A model generated the notes under the pieces. That model saw only the letters and a list, made by a program, of their open reading frames with translations, was not told where the DNA came from and searched no databases. A stretch of DNA of 35,871 bases, taken from the NCBI GenBank assembly GCA_031294825.1, contig JAUMPM010000054.1, positions 1-35,871 of the forward strand. Reading direction: 5' to 3'. This stretch comes from Collinsella sp. Its GTDB lineage: Bacteria > Actinomycetota > Coriobacteriia > Coriobacteriales > Coriobacteriaceae. Below are positions 8,123 to 16,903 of this stretch, piece by piece. The position numbers were made by a program, and so were the translations under genes. How positions within the stretch are numbered: position 1 is the stretch's first letter; each line of letters starts with the position of its first letter.

Positions 8123-9982
8123 ATGAATCCGTACACTTCCTCCGGTTCGGTCGCCACGATGACGGCCAACGTGTCCGGTAACGATAACCTCAACGACCTG
8201 GGCGACGGTCCGCGCCAGCCCGGCGATCCCGAGCGCTATCCCGTGGGTGCGGTGACCCGCCGCCTGATGGGCTACGTCCGTCCGCATCGTATCTCGTTTA
8301 CGGCGTCGTTTGTGAGTGCCGCCGTCTCGGTGGTCCTGCAGCTCTACACACCCATCCTCATTGGCGAGGGCATCGACCTGATCGTTGCCGCGGGCCAGGT
8401 GGACTTCGACGCGCTGCTGCCGCTTGTTACCAAACTCGCGCTCGTCGTGGTGGGGGCCGCGGCCTTCCAGTGGCTACAGGGCTATTGCGTTAACCGCCTG
8501 TCCTACGAAACGGTGCGCGACATGCGCGTGGAGGCGAGCGATAAGCTCAGCCGTATGCCGCTCAGCTTTATCGACAGCCATGCCCACGGCGACCTTATGA
8601 GCCGCGTGGTCAACGACGTCGATCAGGTGGGCGACGGTCTGCTGCAGGGCTTTACGCAGCTCTTCACCGGTGTTATCACCATCGTGGGCACGCTCGCGTT
8701 TATGCTCCCCATTAACCTGACCATGACGCTCGTGGTGGTACTCGTCACGCCGCTTTCCATTTTTGCAGCTGGTGCTATTGCCAAGCTTTCCAACAAAAGC
8801 TTTACGGCACAGCAGCGTATTCAAGGGCAGCTCGGCGGTCATATCGAGGAGTACGTAGGCGAGCAGAAGCTTGTCGACGCCTTTGCCTATGGCTCGAACG
8901 CTCAGCAACGCTTCGATGCCCTCAATGCCGAGCTCTACACCGCGGGCGAGCGCGCGCAGTTTATGGGTTCGCTCTCCAACCCCGGTACGCGTTTTATCAA
9001 TAACATCATCTATGCCGTGGTCGCTGCGATCGGCTGCGTGGGCGTGATCACGGGCGTGCCCGCGGCGCTTACGGTGGGCGGCGTGCAGATCTTCCTGTCC
9101 TATGCTAACCAGTACACCAAGCCGTTCAACGAGGTCACCAACGTCATCACGCAAATCCAGACGGCGTATGCCTCGGCGCGCCGCATGTTTGCGCTGCTCG
9201 ATGCCCGCGAGCAGGAGCCCGATGCGGCGGATGCCGTGGAACTTGCCGCCCCGCAGGGCGAGGTCGCCCTTGAGCATGTGGACTTTAGCTACGTGCCCGA
9301 CCGCAAGCTGCTTCAGGACATCTGCATCGAGGCTAAGCCCGGCATGCGCTTTGCCCTGGTCGGTCCTACGGGCTGTGGCAAGACAACGCTCATCAATTTG
9401 CTGCTGCGTTTTTACGATATCGATGCCGGTCGCATTGCGGTCGATGGCCGTTCCTCGCGTGATTACACGCGCGCAAGCCTGCGCCGCGCCTTTGGCATGG
9501 TGCTGCAGGATACGTGGCTGTTTAAGGGCACGGTGGCCGAAAACATTGCCTACGGTTGCCCCGATGCCACGCGCGAGCAGATTGTCGAGGCCGCCAAGCG
9601 CGCTCATGCGCATAAGTTTATCGTGCAGCTGCCAGGCGGCTACGATACGGTGATCGGCGAGGGCGGCGGCACGTTTAGCCAAGGTCAAAAACAGCTGCTG
9701 TGCATCGCGCGCGTCATGCTCACCGACCCGGCTATCTTGCTGCTGGACGAGGCGACTTCGAGCATCGATACCCGCACCGAGCTGCAGGTGCAGGCGGCAT
9801 TCGATGAGCTTATGGCTGGCCGCACGAGCTTTGTCGTGGCACACCGCCTGTCGACGATTCGCAACGCCGATTGCATCCTGGTAATGCGCGATGGCGAGAT
9901 TATCGAGCGCGGCACGCACGATGAACTGCTCGCGGCAGGCGGCTTTTACGCCGAGCTCTACCGCAGCCAATTCGCCCAGTAA
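8123..9982 (+). CDS. ABC exporter half-transporter, catalytically intact partner
   Basis: Second subunit of the exporter, 619 residues. A hydrophilic N-terminal tail of about 45 residues precedes six membrane helices, then the ATPase domain: Walker A GPTGCGKTT (near 413), signature GTFSQGQKQ (near 514, Gln replacing the usual second Gly), Walker B with catalytic Glu ILLLDEATSSID (near 537) and switch His in VVAHRLST (near 572). It supplies the functional Glu and His, complementing the upstream subunit. AAGGAGGG at 8108-8115 is a strong ribosome-binding site inside the end of the previous gene, so the two are translationally coupled. The heterodimer acts in the cytoplasmic membrane; cargo cannot be told from sequence. 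Confidence 0.93.
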   Translation: MNPYTSSGSVATMTANVSGNDNLNDLGDGPRQPGDPERYPVGAVTRRLMGYVRPHRISFTASFVSAAVSVVLQLYTPILIGEGIDLIVAAGQVDFDALLPLVTKLALVVVGAAAFQWLQGYCVNRLSYETVRDMRVEASDKLSRMPLSFIDSHAHGDLMSRVVNDVDQVGDGLLQGFTQLFTGVITIVGTLAFMLPINLTMTLVVVLVTPLSIFAAGAIAKLSNKSFTAQQRIQGQLGGHIEEYVGEQKLVDAFAYGSNAQQRFDALNAELYTAGERAQFMGSLSNPGTRFINNIIYAVVAAIGCVGVITGVPAALTVGGVQIFLSYANQYTKPFNEVTNVITQIQTAYASARRMFALLDAREQEPDAADAVELAAPQGEVALEHVDFSYVPDRKLLQDICIEAKPGMRFALVGPTGCGKTTLINLLLRFYDIDAGRIAVDGRSSRDYTRASLRRAFGMVLQDTWLFKGTVAENIAYGCPDATREQIVEAAKRAHAHKFIVQLPGGYDTVIGEGGGTFSQGQKQLLCIARVMLTDPAILLLDEATSSIDTRTELQVQAAFDELMAGRTSFVVAHRLSTIRNADCILVMRDGEIIERGTHDELLAAGGFYAELYRSQFAQ

Positions 9983-10108
9983 GCAAGACGTGGGGCAAAT
10001 GAATCAATCGGCAGACGGTGGTTTACATCTGCCACGTTAGTACTAAGATATTCATCTAATAAATTGCATTAGTGGCTTTAGTTTTGGGGGAAACGAGGCA
10101 ACGTGACT

Positions 10109-10660
10109 ATGACGTGCTCTTTGGTGGTCAACAGCAAGAGCGGTAATACCAGGATGGTTTCGGGCGCAATCAAGCGCGCTCTGCAGGCTGCGGGTGTCGA
10201 GTTTGTCCATGCCGCGGCGTTGAGCGACGATGCGGATGCAGATCAGGTTGCACTCGAGGCGCAGGGCGCCTGTGCGGCCGACATGGTGCTCGTCGGTTTT
10301 TGGTGCGACAAGGGCGCATGCACGCCTTCGGTCGCGGCGTTGCTCTCCGCCTTGCACGGCAAGCGCGTCTTTCTGTTTGGTACCTGCGGTTTTGGTGCCA
10401 GTCAGAGATATTACCAGCAGATTATCGATCGTGTGACCTCCAATTTGGCCGATGATGCCGAGCTGGTGGGCTGGGCAATGTGCCAGGGCAAGATGGGCCC
10501 CGCGGTCAAACAGCGCTACGAGGCCATGCTCGAGCAAGATTCCGACAACGCCCGCGCTAAGTTGCTGCTCGACAACTGGGTTGCCGCAAAGGATCATCCC
10601 ACCAAGGATGATCTGGACCATATGGCGGCAGCGGCCAAGAAGGCCGTGCTGGGCGAATAG
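10109..10660 (+). CDS. Flavodoxin-family protein
   Basis: Small FMN-binding electron-transfer protein of about 183 residues. The N-terminus contains the phosphate-binding loop NSKSGNT right after the first strand, and the second conserved region VGFWCDKG is followed by KRVFLFGTCGFG, typical of short flavodoxin-like proteins of gut anaerobes. Flavodoxins of this general kind include BilS, described as partner of the bilirubin reductase BilR, but no reductase gene is adjacent, so the specific role is open. ATG 10109 is preceded by GAGG at 10095-10098; GTG 10103 is an alternative start two codons earlier. It is probably monocistronic, separated from the exporter by over 100 bases and closed by a clear terminator. 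Confidence 0.8.
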   Translation: MTCSLVVNSKSGNTRMVSGAIKRALQAAGVEFVHAAALSDDADADQVALEAQGACAADMVLVGFWCDKGACTPSVAALLSALHGKRVFLFGTCGFGASQRYYQQIIDRVTSNLADDAELVGWAMCQGKMGPAVKQRYEAMLEQDSDNARAKLLLDNWVAAKDHPTKDDLDHMAAAAKKAVLGE

Positions 10661-10702
10661 CTTCGCCGTTCGCGGTCCTTCATGCAAAACAATACAAATG
10701 TG

Positions 10703-10730
10703 AAAGCCTCGAAGTTCTCGAGGCTTTTTT
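10703..10730 (+). terminator. Rho-independent terminator of the flavodoxin gene
   Basis: AAAGCCTCGA (10703-10712) pairs perfectly with TCGAGGCTTT (10718-10727) around AGTTC, and a run of six T residues ends the stem. It lies about 40 bases after the stop codon. Confidence 0.92.
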
Positions 10731-10814
10731 CTTGACACTCGTGGGCGCAACCGTGGCAAGCGTGTGGGGCAACATTTTCTATCACCCCGATGACGAGGTC
10801 GTCCTGGACGACAC

Positions 10815-11046
10815 GCTCGCATGCGTTCGCTGGATGTATTCAGAGTGGGACGGGCTTTCCGGATGGGCGGGCTCTCGGAAAATGTGTCCCGGAATTTGGC
10901 TTTGGAATGGGATGCAGTTTCCGGTTGAGGGGCTTGGCGGAAAGTGTGACCCGGAATTTGCAATCGGAGTGGGATGGAGTTTCCCAACGGAGCCACAAGC
11001 GGAAACTGCATCCCACTCCGAACGTGAATTCTGGGACATGCTTTCC
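10815..11046. repeat. Array of 46-base palindromic units with 62-base period
   Basis: Units at 10877-10922, 10939-10984 and 11001-11046 are each 46 bases and start exactly 62 bases apart. Units 1 and 2 run GGAAA...CCCGGAATTT...GGGATG(C/G)AGTTTCC. Unit 3 is the same element inverted (GGAAACTGCATCCCACTCC first). A decayed unit 0 fits the period and ends at 10860, keeping only its right part AGTGGGACGGGCTTTCC. Each unit is an imperfect palindrome, since its left half resembles the reverse complement of its right half. The array lies between a terminator and a convergent gene end. REP-like elements are the closest known category. No coding sequence is credible here. Confidence 0.7.
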
Positions 11047-11131
11047 GGATGCAAAAAAGGTCACATGACGTGGCCTTCATCTTATATGTGTTGCGGATGC
11101 TCTCATGAAAAGCCGCGCCTCAACACCGAGG

Positions 11132-11264
11132 CGTCTGCCCGAGCGGCGCGGAACGTAAGGTTCATCGCGAGTTCCGCACGAGCCGGAGAGCACTTAATGT
11201 GCTCTCCGTGCGAGCAGGACTGTCCGAGCAGGGAACCTTACGTTCCGCGCCGCCCGGGCAGACG
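11132..11264. repeat. Long inverted repeat with nested hairpin
   Basis: Arms 11132-11163 and 11233-11264 are 32 bases each and complementary at 31 positions, the exception being G:U-compatible in one orientation. The 69-base loop contains a second hairpin, GGAGAGCAC (11185-11193) with GTGCTCTCC (11199-11207) around TTAAT. It begins about 20 bases past the stop codon of the leftward LTA-synthase-like gene. There is no T-tract. It could be a processing or stability element, a protein-binding cruciform or a mobile relic. Confidence 0.7.
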
Positions 11265-11283
11265 AACCAGTTAGGACGTGTCG

Positions 11284-13584
11284 CTACTTGATCTTGGTCG
11301 TACCCGGCGCCAGGTTGGGGTCGGTCTCGTTGGCCTCGGTCTGGAAGTGCTCGGTATACACGTTCTTGCCGTCGCGGAACATCTCGTAGTACTGCATCTT
11401 TGCGTAATCCTCGCGCGCCTTGGTGGCGGCTGCCGCGGCGGCGTCGTCACCGGTGACGTTGGAGGAGAGCGCCCAGCGCAGGCTGGCGTCCTCGTAGCCC
11501 ACGGAGTTGATGGCGGGCAGCGACTCGCGCAGCGTCATATGCGCCTTCTGGTAGTCGGTCAGCGGTGCGCCGATCAGCTGCATAAGCTGGGTGGACAGGT
11601 AGTTGGTGGACAGGTCGTCGACCTCACTCGTCTGGTTGCAACCGGCAACGTCGTAGTTAGCCCAAATGATGTAGTCGGTCTGCCACAAGCGCTCCTGGTG
11701 GGTGGCATCGTCCTCGTTGGTAAACCACTTGTCATTGAACTTGGACGGGAAGAACGGCTGGTGATCGCCCCAGAACACCACGACCACCTTGCGGTCGAGC
11801 TTGCTCAGGGCGTTGAGGAAGTAGCGCAGCGCCTGGTCGGACTGCTCGATGCACGAGACGTACTCGTCGACATCGGACAGCGTGCCGTCCTCGACGGTCT
11901 TGGCGTCCAGGTCGGTCGTGTCGATGTTGAGATGCATCTGCTTGTCGACCGGCAGCAGGCCCGTGTCGTAGCCCGAGTGGTTCTGCATGGTCACGTCGAA
12001 GATAAACTGCGGGTCGGCGTTCTGGTCGAGCAGCTCGAGAATCTTGTCGTAGGTAGCCTGGTCGGTCACCATGCCGCGCAGGGTGTCGGCGCCTTGGAAA
12101 TCGTTGATGGACAGGAACTGGTCAAAGCCAAAGTCCTTGTAGACGTTCTCGCGGTTCCAGTTGGTGGCGTGGTTGGGGTGCATGGCCGTGGTGGAATATC
12201 CGAGCGACTTGAACTGCTCTGCCAGGTTCCCGGTCGTTTCCATGTTGTAGATGGTGTAGGGGTACACGCCCGAGCCCAGGTTGGCCATGGAGTTGCCGGT
12301 CATAAACTCAAACTCGGTATTGGCGGTACCGCCGCCGTAGGCGCTCACATAGAGCTTGCCGCGGCTGAGGCAGTTGGACAGGTTCTTAAAGTACTGCGGG
12401 CCCTCGTAGCCGGCGCGCATGTTCTGGTAGATCGAAAGGTCTGAGAAGGTCTCGTTCATGATGGCGATGACCGTGGGCTTCTCGCTGTCGAACTGCTCCT
12501 TTGCGGCGGCGCGCTCGTCGCTCTTGGCCGCGTCGGACTTGTCGTAGGCCTTGGCGTACTTTTTGAGCGTGGCCTTGGCATCGTCGACGGAGTAGTCGGC
12601 GGGTTTGGGCGGCTTGATGGACTGCGCCGCACTAATAAAGGCGGGCAGGTAGCCCTCGCGCCAGTAGCTCTCGAGCGGGCGCCAGGTGTAGACGGTGATG
12701 CCGAGGGTGTTGTAGTAGTCGATGAGCGTGACATGCGCGGTTACGCCGCCCAGGCACAGCACTGCCACGAGCAGGTTGGTGAGCAGCATACGCTTGGCGT
12801 TGGCGGCACCCTTCTGACGGTGCGGTGCCACCAGACCGGCGTACTCGCATAGCAGCATGGCGATGGCGGTAAAGCCCATGGACAGCACGCAGAACAGCGA
12901 GATCGAGAAGGTGTAGCCGTTGCCGGCGACCGCCGCGGCGGTGGAGATGGCCGAAAGGTCGCCTGGCTGGATGGGCATGGATTTAAACGTGATAACGAAG
13001 AACTCGGCAATGCCCAGGACAAAGAGGGCAAAGGCCAGGACCGCGGGAGCTGCGCCGTGGCGCTGGAACAGGAAGAACAGGCCGGTCATGAGCACGGTGA
13101 TGATGGCCCACTCGAGCAGGATACACAGGGGGTAGACCCAGGTAAAGTCGTGGTTGGACGAGACCTCCATGCCCAGCAGCGCAAAGACGCCGGCGAGCAG
13201 CAGGCACAAGACGGCGGCGACGAGCGGTTTGCCCACAAAGGCGCCGCGCAGGCGGGCGAGCTTGCCGGTGGGGGCGGGGGCGCCGGGCGCGGCGAACGCA
13301 AAGACGCGCGGGGCGATGCGGTCGCGTGCGATGCTGGCCCAAGCGCAGCCGGTGAGGATGGCGTTGGTCAGGATGAGCATCACAAAGGCGAGCGGCTCGT
13401 TTTGGGCGACGAGGCCAATGGCGCCCCAAATGGTCAAAAAGAGCTGGAACAGGCCGAAGGCGACGCTCCAGGCGAAGGCGCCCTTGGTGACGGTGCCCGA
13501 CTGTGCGCGAATGGCCTTGGCCTCGCGCAAGACAAGGTAGACGGTCGCCGCAAGACCGACGAGCGAGATGGCGGCAGCGAACAT
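11284..13584 (-). CDS. LTA synthase / phosphoglycerol transferase family membrane protein
   Basis: Membrane enzyme of 766 residues in the LtaS/MdoB alkaline-phosphatase-fold family, which transfers phosphoglycerol or related groups to cell-surface glycopolymers. The first ~310 residues hold about seven hydrophobic helices. The extracytoplasmic catalytic domain follows: TVIAIMNETFSD (near 378) supplies the metal Glu, GGGTANTEFEFMTG (near 415) the nucleophilic Thr, MHPNH (near 468) and FWGDHQP (near 603) the remaining metal ligands. ATG at 13584 is preceded by AGGAG with 7-base spacing; an upstream in-frame GTG at 13599 overlaps that site and is less likely. It stands alone, divergent from the nitroreductase. 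Whether it makes lipoteichoic acid or decorates another polymer cannot be decided here. Confidence 0.9.
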   Translation of the reverse strand: MFAAAISLVGLAATVYLVLREAKAIRAQSGTVTKGAFAWSVAFGLFQLFLTIWGAIGLVAQNEPLAFVMLILTNAILTGCAWASIARDRIAPRVFAFAAPGAPAPTGKLARLRGAFVGKPLVAAVLCLLLAGVFALLGMEVSSNHDFTWVYPLCILLEWAIITVLMTGLFFLFQRHGAAPAVLAFALFVLGIAEFFVITFKSMPIQPGDLSAISTAAAVAGNGYTFSISLFCVLSMGFTAIAMLLCEYAGLVAPHRQKGAANAKRMLLTNLLVAVLCLGGVTAHVTLIDYYNTLGITVYTWRPLESYWREGYLPAFISAAQSIKPPKPADYSVDDAKATLKKYAKAYDKSDAAKSDERAAAKEQFDSEKPTVIAIMNETFSDLSIYQNMRAGYEGPQYFKNLSNCLSRGKLYVSAYGGGTANTEFEFMTGNSMANLGSGVYPYTIYNMETTGNLAEQFKSLGYSTTAMHPNHATNWNRENVYKDFGFDQFLSINDFQGADTLRGMVTDQATYDKILELLDQNADPQFIFDVTMQNHSGYDTGLLPVDKQMHLNIDTTDLDAKTVEDGTLSDVDEYVSCIEQSDQALRYFLNALSKLDRKVVVVFWGDHQPFFPSKFNDKWFTNEDDATHQERLWQTDYIIWANYDVAGCNQTSEVDDLSTNYLSTQLMQLIGAPLTDYQKAHMTLRESLPAINSVGYEDASLRWALSSNVTGDDAAAAAATKAREDYAKMQYYEMFRDGKNVYTEHFQTEANETDPNLAPGTTKIK

Positions 13585-13798
13585 GCTGAGACTCCTCACA
13601 AACTTAAAACCTACGAAAGCGGGGGTTTACCCGATTGTTACCTAAATATGCGCTGCATTTGCGGGCTGCGCACAACAACCAGCCATATTAACGCGCATGT
13701 GCGGCGGTGTGGCGCAATGTAGTGGCGGCCTGCGCGATAATGGACGGGAATTACACGGAAACGTAAAGGCTTCTTAAAGAATTGGCGAGGATGAGGCG

Positions 13799-14647
13799 AT
13801 GAACGAGCAGGTTTGCACCAAGGCTGTGGATACGTGTGGCTATCCGGTCGAGACCACGGGCAATGCGGTGTTGGACACGTTGGAGCACCGTTCCTCCACG
13901 CGTGCCTTCGCGCGTGATGACGACGACCGTTCCGTGGCGGTGACCGACGAGCAGCGGGCAGCGATTTTGCATGCGGCGAGTCGCGCGCCGTCGGCGGGCG
14001 CCATGATGATGTATTCCATCGTGAGCATCCGCGAGCAGGCTACGCTCGACCGTCTGGCCGACCTGTGCGACCACCAGCCCATGATTGCCAAGGCGCCCTG
14101 GGCACTAATATTTGTGGTCGATTATGCCAAGTGGATCGATCTGTTTGAGCACGTGGGCTGCTTTGAGCCCGAGTTTGTCGAGCGCACGGGCAAGGCACCC
14201 CGCCGCGCGCCGGGTTTGGGCGACTTTGCCATCGCGGCCCAAGACGCCGTGATCGCCGCGCAAAACGCCGTGGTTGCCGCCGAGGCCCTGGGCCTGGGGA
14301 GCTGCTATATCGGTGATATCGTCGAGAATGCCGAGGAAGTTGCCGGGCTGCTCGATCTGCCGCCCTGTACCATGCCGCTGTCGATGCTCATCATCGGCAC
14401 GCCCCGTAAGGAGCGTCCGGCCATTGCACATCCCGTAGTGAACCTGGTGCACGAGGAGCGCTACTGCCGCGCCGATGCCGCGACCATGGACGCGCAGGTG
14501 GCCGAGATGGACGCGATGTTCCGTCCGCATGCCCGCGAGGTGGGGGAGCGCGTGGTGGATATCTACACCCGCAAACACACCAGTCCCTTTATGGCCGAGA
14601 TGAGCCGCTCCATGGAGTGGTGGTTCAAAAATTGGCTTGGAAAATGA
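13799..14647 (+). CDS. Nitroreductase-family FMN oxidoreductase
   Basis: Flavin-dependent NAD(P)H oxidoreductase of 282 residues. Family features are the FMN-binding R-S-S-T-R start of the domain (LEHRSSTRAFARDD, about residue 29), the APSAGAMMMY segment (about 63) and the late glycine-rich motif EALGLGSCYIGDI (about 160-172). A stretch of roughly 75 residues after the core, ending in a Trp-rich tail, makes it longer than the usual 170-220 residues. A GAGG sequence just upstream provides the ribosome-binding site. It is divergent from the LTA-synthase-like gene with about 210 bases between them, and is followed by a hairpin. The physiological substrate is unknown. Confidence 0.87.
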   Translation: MNEQVCTKAVDTCGYPVETTGNAVLDTLEHRSSTRAFARDDDDRSVAVTDEQRAAILHAASRAPSAGAMMMYSIVSIREQATLDRLADLCDHQPMIAKAPWALIFVVDYAKWIDLFEHVGCFEPEFVERTGKAPRRAPGLGDFAIAAQDAVIAAQNAVVAAEALGLGSCYIGDIVENAEEVAGLLDLPPCTMPLSMLIIGTPRKERPAIAHPVVNLVHEERYCRADAATMDAQVAEMDAMFRPHAREVGERVVDIYTRKHTSPFMAEMSRSMEWWFKNWLGK

Positions 14648-14649
14648 CG

Positions 14650-14682
14650 AATGTGACAAGGGGACAGTCCTTTTGTCACATT
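14650..14682. terminator. Hairpin of the GGGACAGTCC type after the nitroreductase gene
   Basis: AATGTGACAAGGGG (14650-14663) pairs with CCTTTTGTCACATT (14669-14682) through two G:U pairs, with loop ACAGT. It starts 3 bases after the nitroreductase stop. It probably acts as a 3'-end hairpin. The GGGACAGTCC core resembles short interspersed hairpins common in Gram-positive anaerobes, which is recollection rather than a search result. Confidence 0.6.
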
Positions 14683-14765
14683 TCATATCGCCGTGGTGGC
14701 CTAAAGGCCGTATAAATGTTTATCTAGCTGGGAAAACGGTGCCGTGCAAGTGCAGGCCGATTACC

Positions 14766-14771
14766 TATAAT
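14766..14771 (+). promoter_or_regulatory. -10 box of the potassium transporter promoter
   Basis: A perfect TATAAT at 14766-14771 lies 35 bases before the ATG of the KUP gene. The sequence 16-18 bases upstream (around 14743-14749) matches the -35 consensus poorly, so an activator may be needed. Confidence 0.4.
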
Positions 14772-14806
14772 CCCTTCGAACATTAAAGTTGGGAGGAAAC
14801 CGGCTT

Positions 14807-16834
14807 ATGGAACAAAAGGCCAAGGAGGCAGCCTCGCACGCTGCGATTCCTGTGAGCATCTCGGCGATGCTCGTCACGCTGGGTGTGGTGTACGGCGATA
14901 TCGGCACCAGCCCTATGTATGTAACCAAGGCGCTCGTTGCCGGCAACGGCGGCATCGGAAGCGTGACGGAGGAGTTCGTGCTCGGCGCGCTCTCCCTTGT
15001 CGTGTGGACGGTCACGCTGCTGACCACCATCAAGTATGTGCTCATCTCGCTGCGTGCCGATAACCATGGCGAGGGCGGCATCTTTGCCCTGTACAGCCTG
15101 GTCAAGCGCTGTGGCAAGTGGCTTATCATCCCCGCCATGCTGGGTGGCGCCGCGCTGCTCGCCGACGGCATCCTGACGCCGGCCGTTACCGTTACCACGG
15201 CCATCGAGGGCCTGCGCACCATCCCGGCGGTCCATGCCGTGCTGGGCGATGACCAGGGCCGCGTCGTCGCCATTACGCTCGCCATCATCATCGTGCTCTT
15301 CTTGGTACAGCGCATCGGTACGGCTAAGATCGGTCACGCCTTTGGCCCCATCATGACGCTGTGGTTCCTGTTCCTGGGCGGCACGGGCCTATTCTTTGTC
15401 TTCCAGCACCCCGCCGTGCTGCTGTGCCTCAACCCGGTGCGCGGCATCGCCTTTTTGCTGAGCCCCAACAACCACGCGGGCATCATGATTCTGGGCAGCT
15501 GTTTCCTCGCCACCACCGGTGCCGAGGCGCTCTACTCAGACATGGGCCACGTCGGCCGCGGCAACATCTACGCCACCTGGCCGTTCGTTAAGTGCTGCCT
15601 GCTGCTTTCCTATATGGGCCAGGGCGCTTGGCTTATGAACAACGCTGCCAACCCCGAGCTCATGGGCATTGCCGACCTCAACCCGTTCTACCAGATGCTC
15701 GCTCCGGGTCTGCGCCCGTTTGCCGTCGGCCTTTCCACCGTCGCGGCCATCATTGCCTCGCAGGCGCTCATCACCGGTGCGTTTTCGCTGGTGTCCGAGG
15801 CCAGCCGTCTGGACCTCATGCCGCACATGCAGGTCTTCTACCCTGCCGAGACCAAGGGCCAGCTCTACATCCCCATGGTCAACAACGTCATGCTTGTCGG
15901 CTGCGTCATCGTGGTGCTGCTGTTCCAGAACTCGGCGCATATGGAAGCCGCCTACGGCCTTGCCATTACGCTCACCATGATGTGCACCACGCTGCTGCTC
16001 TTCTTCTACCTGCACGAGGAGCGCAAGCTCAAGGTTGCTCCGTGGATCTTCGCGGCTTTCTTCCTTTTGCTCGAAGGCTTCTTCTTCGTGAGCTCGCTCA
16101 CCAAGTTCTTCCACGGCGGCTACTTCACCATTCTCATGGCTGCACTCATCATGGGCATTATGGTGTGCTGGTACAACGGCACGGCGGTCGAGCAGCGCCA
16201 GTTTACGCTGCTGCCGCTGCGCAGCTACCTGCCGCAGCTCAAGCGCCTGCGTGACGACGACCGTTACGAGCGCATGAGCGACAACGTCGTGTACCTGACC
16301 AAGGACACCCATACCGACTACATCGACCGCGATATCGTCTATTCGATTTTGGACAAGCATCCCAAGCGCGCCCGCGCCTGGTGGTTTGTGAACGTCGAGA
16401 CCATGGACGAGCCGCATACCTTTGCCTATTCGGTCGAGACGTTCGGCACCGACTACGTGTTCCGCGTGCATCTGTACTTGGGCTACAAGATCAACCAGCG
16501 CGTCAATGCCTATCTGCGTCAGGTTGTTCAGGACCTGGCTGCCACCGGCGAGCTGCCGCCGCAGACGCATGACTACTCGGTCTACAAGGATCCGGGTAAC
16601 ATCGGCACGTTCAAGTTCGTCCTGATCCGTAAGCTTCTGGCGCCCGAAAGCGATGTGGAGCCCAGCGAGCGTACGGCCATCACGCTCAAGTACATCATTC
16701 GCCGCGCCGCCGGCACGCCCGCGCGTTGGTACGGTCTGGAGAACTCCAACGTGAGCTTTGAGTACGTGCCGCTGTTCACCAAGTTCAAGGCCGTGAACAA
16801 GATGCAGCGCCTGGCTCCCAACGAGCGGCCGTAG
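14807..16834 (+). CDS. kup: KUP-family potassium uptake protein
   Basis: Proton-coupled K+ importer of the KUP/HAK/KT family, 675 residues. Family signatures are GVVYGDIGTSPMY (near residue 25), the ADNHGEGGIFALY block (near 85) and ADGILTPAVTV (near 120). Twelve hydrophobic helices fill the first ~460 residues, and a hydrophilic cytoplasmic C-terminal domain of about 200 residues follows, as in the E. coli protein (622 residues). ATG 14807 was chosen for GGGAGG at 14791-14796; a TTG at 14789 would overlap that site. Downstream lie a small membrane protein and a KdpD/KdpE-like sensor-regulator pair, which suggests that potassium supply or turgor controls this cluster. Confidence 0.94.
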   Translation: MEQKAKEAASHAAIPVSISAMLVTLGVVYGDIGTSPMYVTKALVAGNGGIGSVTEEFVLGALSLVVWTVTLLTTIKYVLISLRADNHGEGGIFALYSLVKRCGKWLIIPAMLGGAALLADGILTPAVTVTTAIEGLRTIPAVHAVLGDDQGRVVAITLAIIIVLFLVQRIGTAKIGHAFGPIMTLWFLFLGGTGLFFVFQHPAVLLCLNPVRGIAFLLSPNNHAGIMILGSCFLATTGAEALYSDMGHVGRGNIYATWPFVKCCLLLSYMGQGAWLMNNAANPELMGIADLNPFYQMLAPGLRPFAVGLSTVAAIIASQALITGAFSLVSEASRLDLMPHMQVFYPAETKGQLYIPMVNNVMLVGCVIVVLLFQNSAHMEAAYGLAITLTMMCTTLLLFFYLHEERKLKVAPWIFAAFFLLLEGFFFVSSLTKFFHGGYFTILMAALIMGIMVCWYNGTAVEQRQFTLLPLRSYLPQLKRLRDDDRYERMSDNVVYLTKDTHTDYIDRDIVYSILDKHPKRARAWWFVNVETMDEPHTFAYSVETFGTDYVFRVHLYLGYKINQRVNAYLRQVVQDLAATGELPPQTHDYSVYKDPGNIGTFKFVLIRKLLAPESDVEPSERTAITLKYIIRRAAGTPARWYGLENSNVSFEYVPLFTKFKAVNKMQRLAPNERP

Positions 16835-16903
16835 TCGACGCTCGAGGTTTGTCTGCGAACGGGCGGGCTTGTATTGACGGGGATTGAGTCCTGGGAGGAA
16901 ACC

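Noticed and set aside
6260..8287. Long open frame opposite the first ABC exporter gene
   Set aside because: The product is His/Arg-rich text without membrane or domain features; the opposite strand encodes a textbook ABC protein.
10109..10660. Naming the flavodoxin bilS
   Set aside because: The fold fits, but no bilirubin reductase gene is adjacent and the subfamily cannot be fixed by eye.
10815..11046. CRISPR array
   Set aside because: Only three or four units, palindromic and partly inverted, spacers of 16 bases that are not unique in the CRISPR manner, and no cas genes nearby.
14683..14806. c-di-AMP riboswitch before kup
   Set aside because: The leader between the perfect -10 and the ATG is about 30 bases, too short, and the conserved ydaO-type core was not found.
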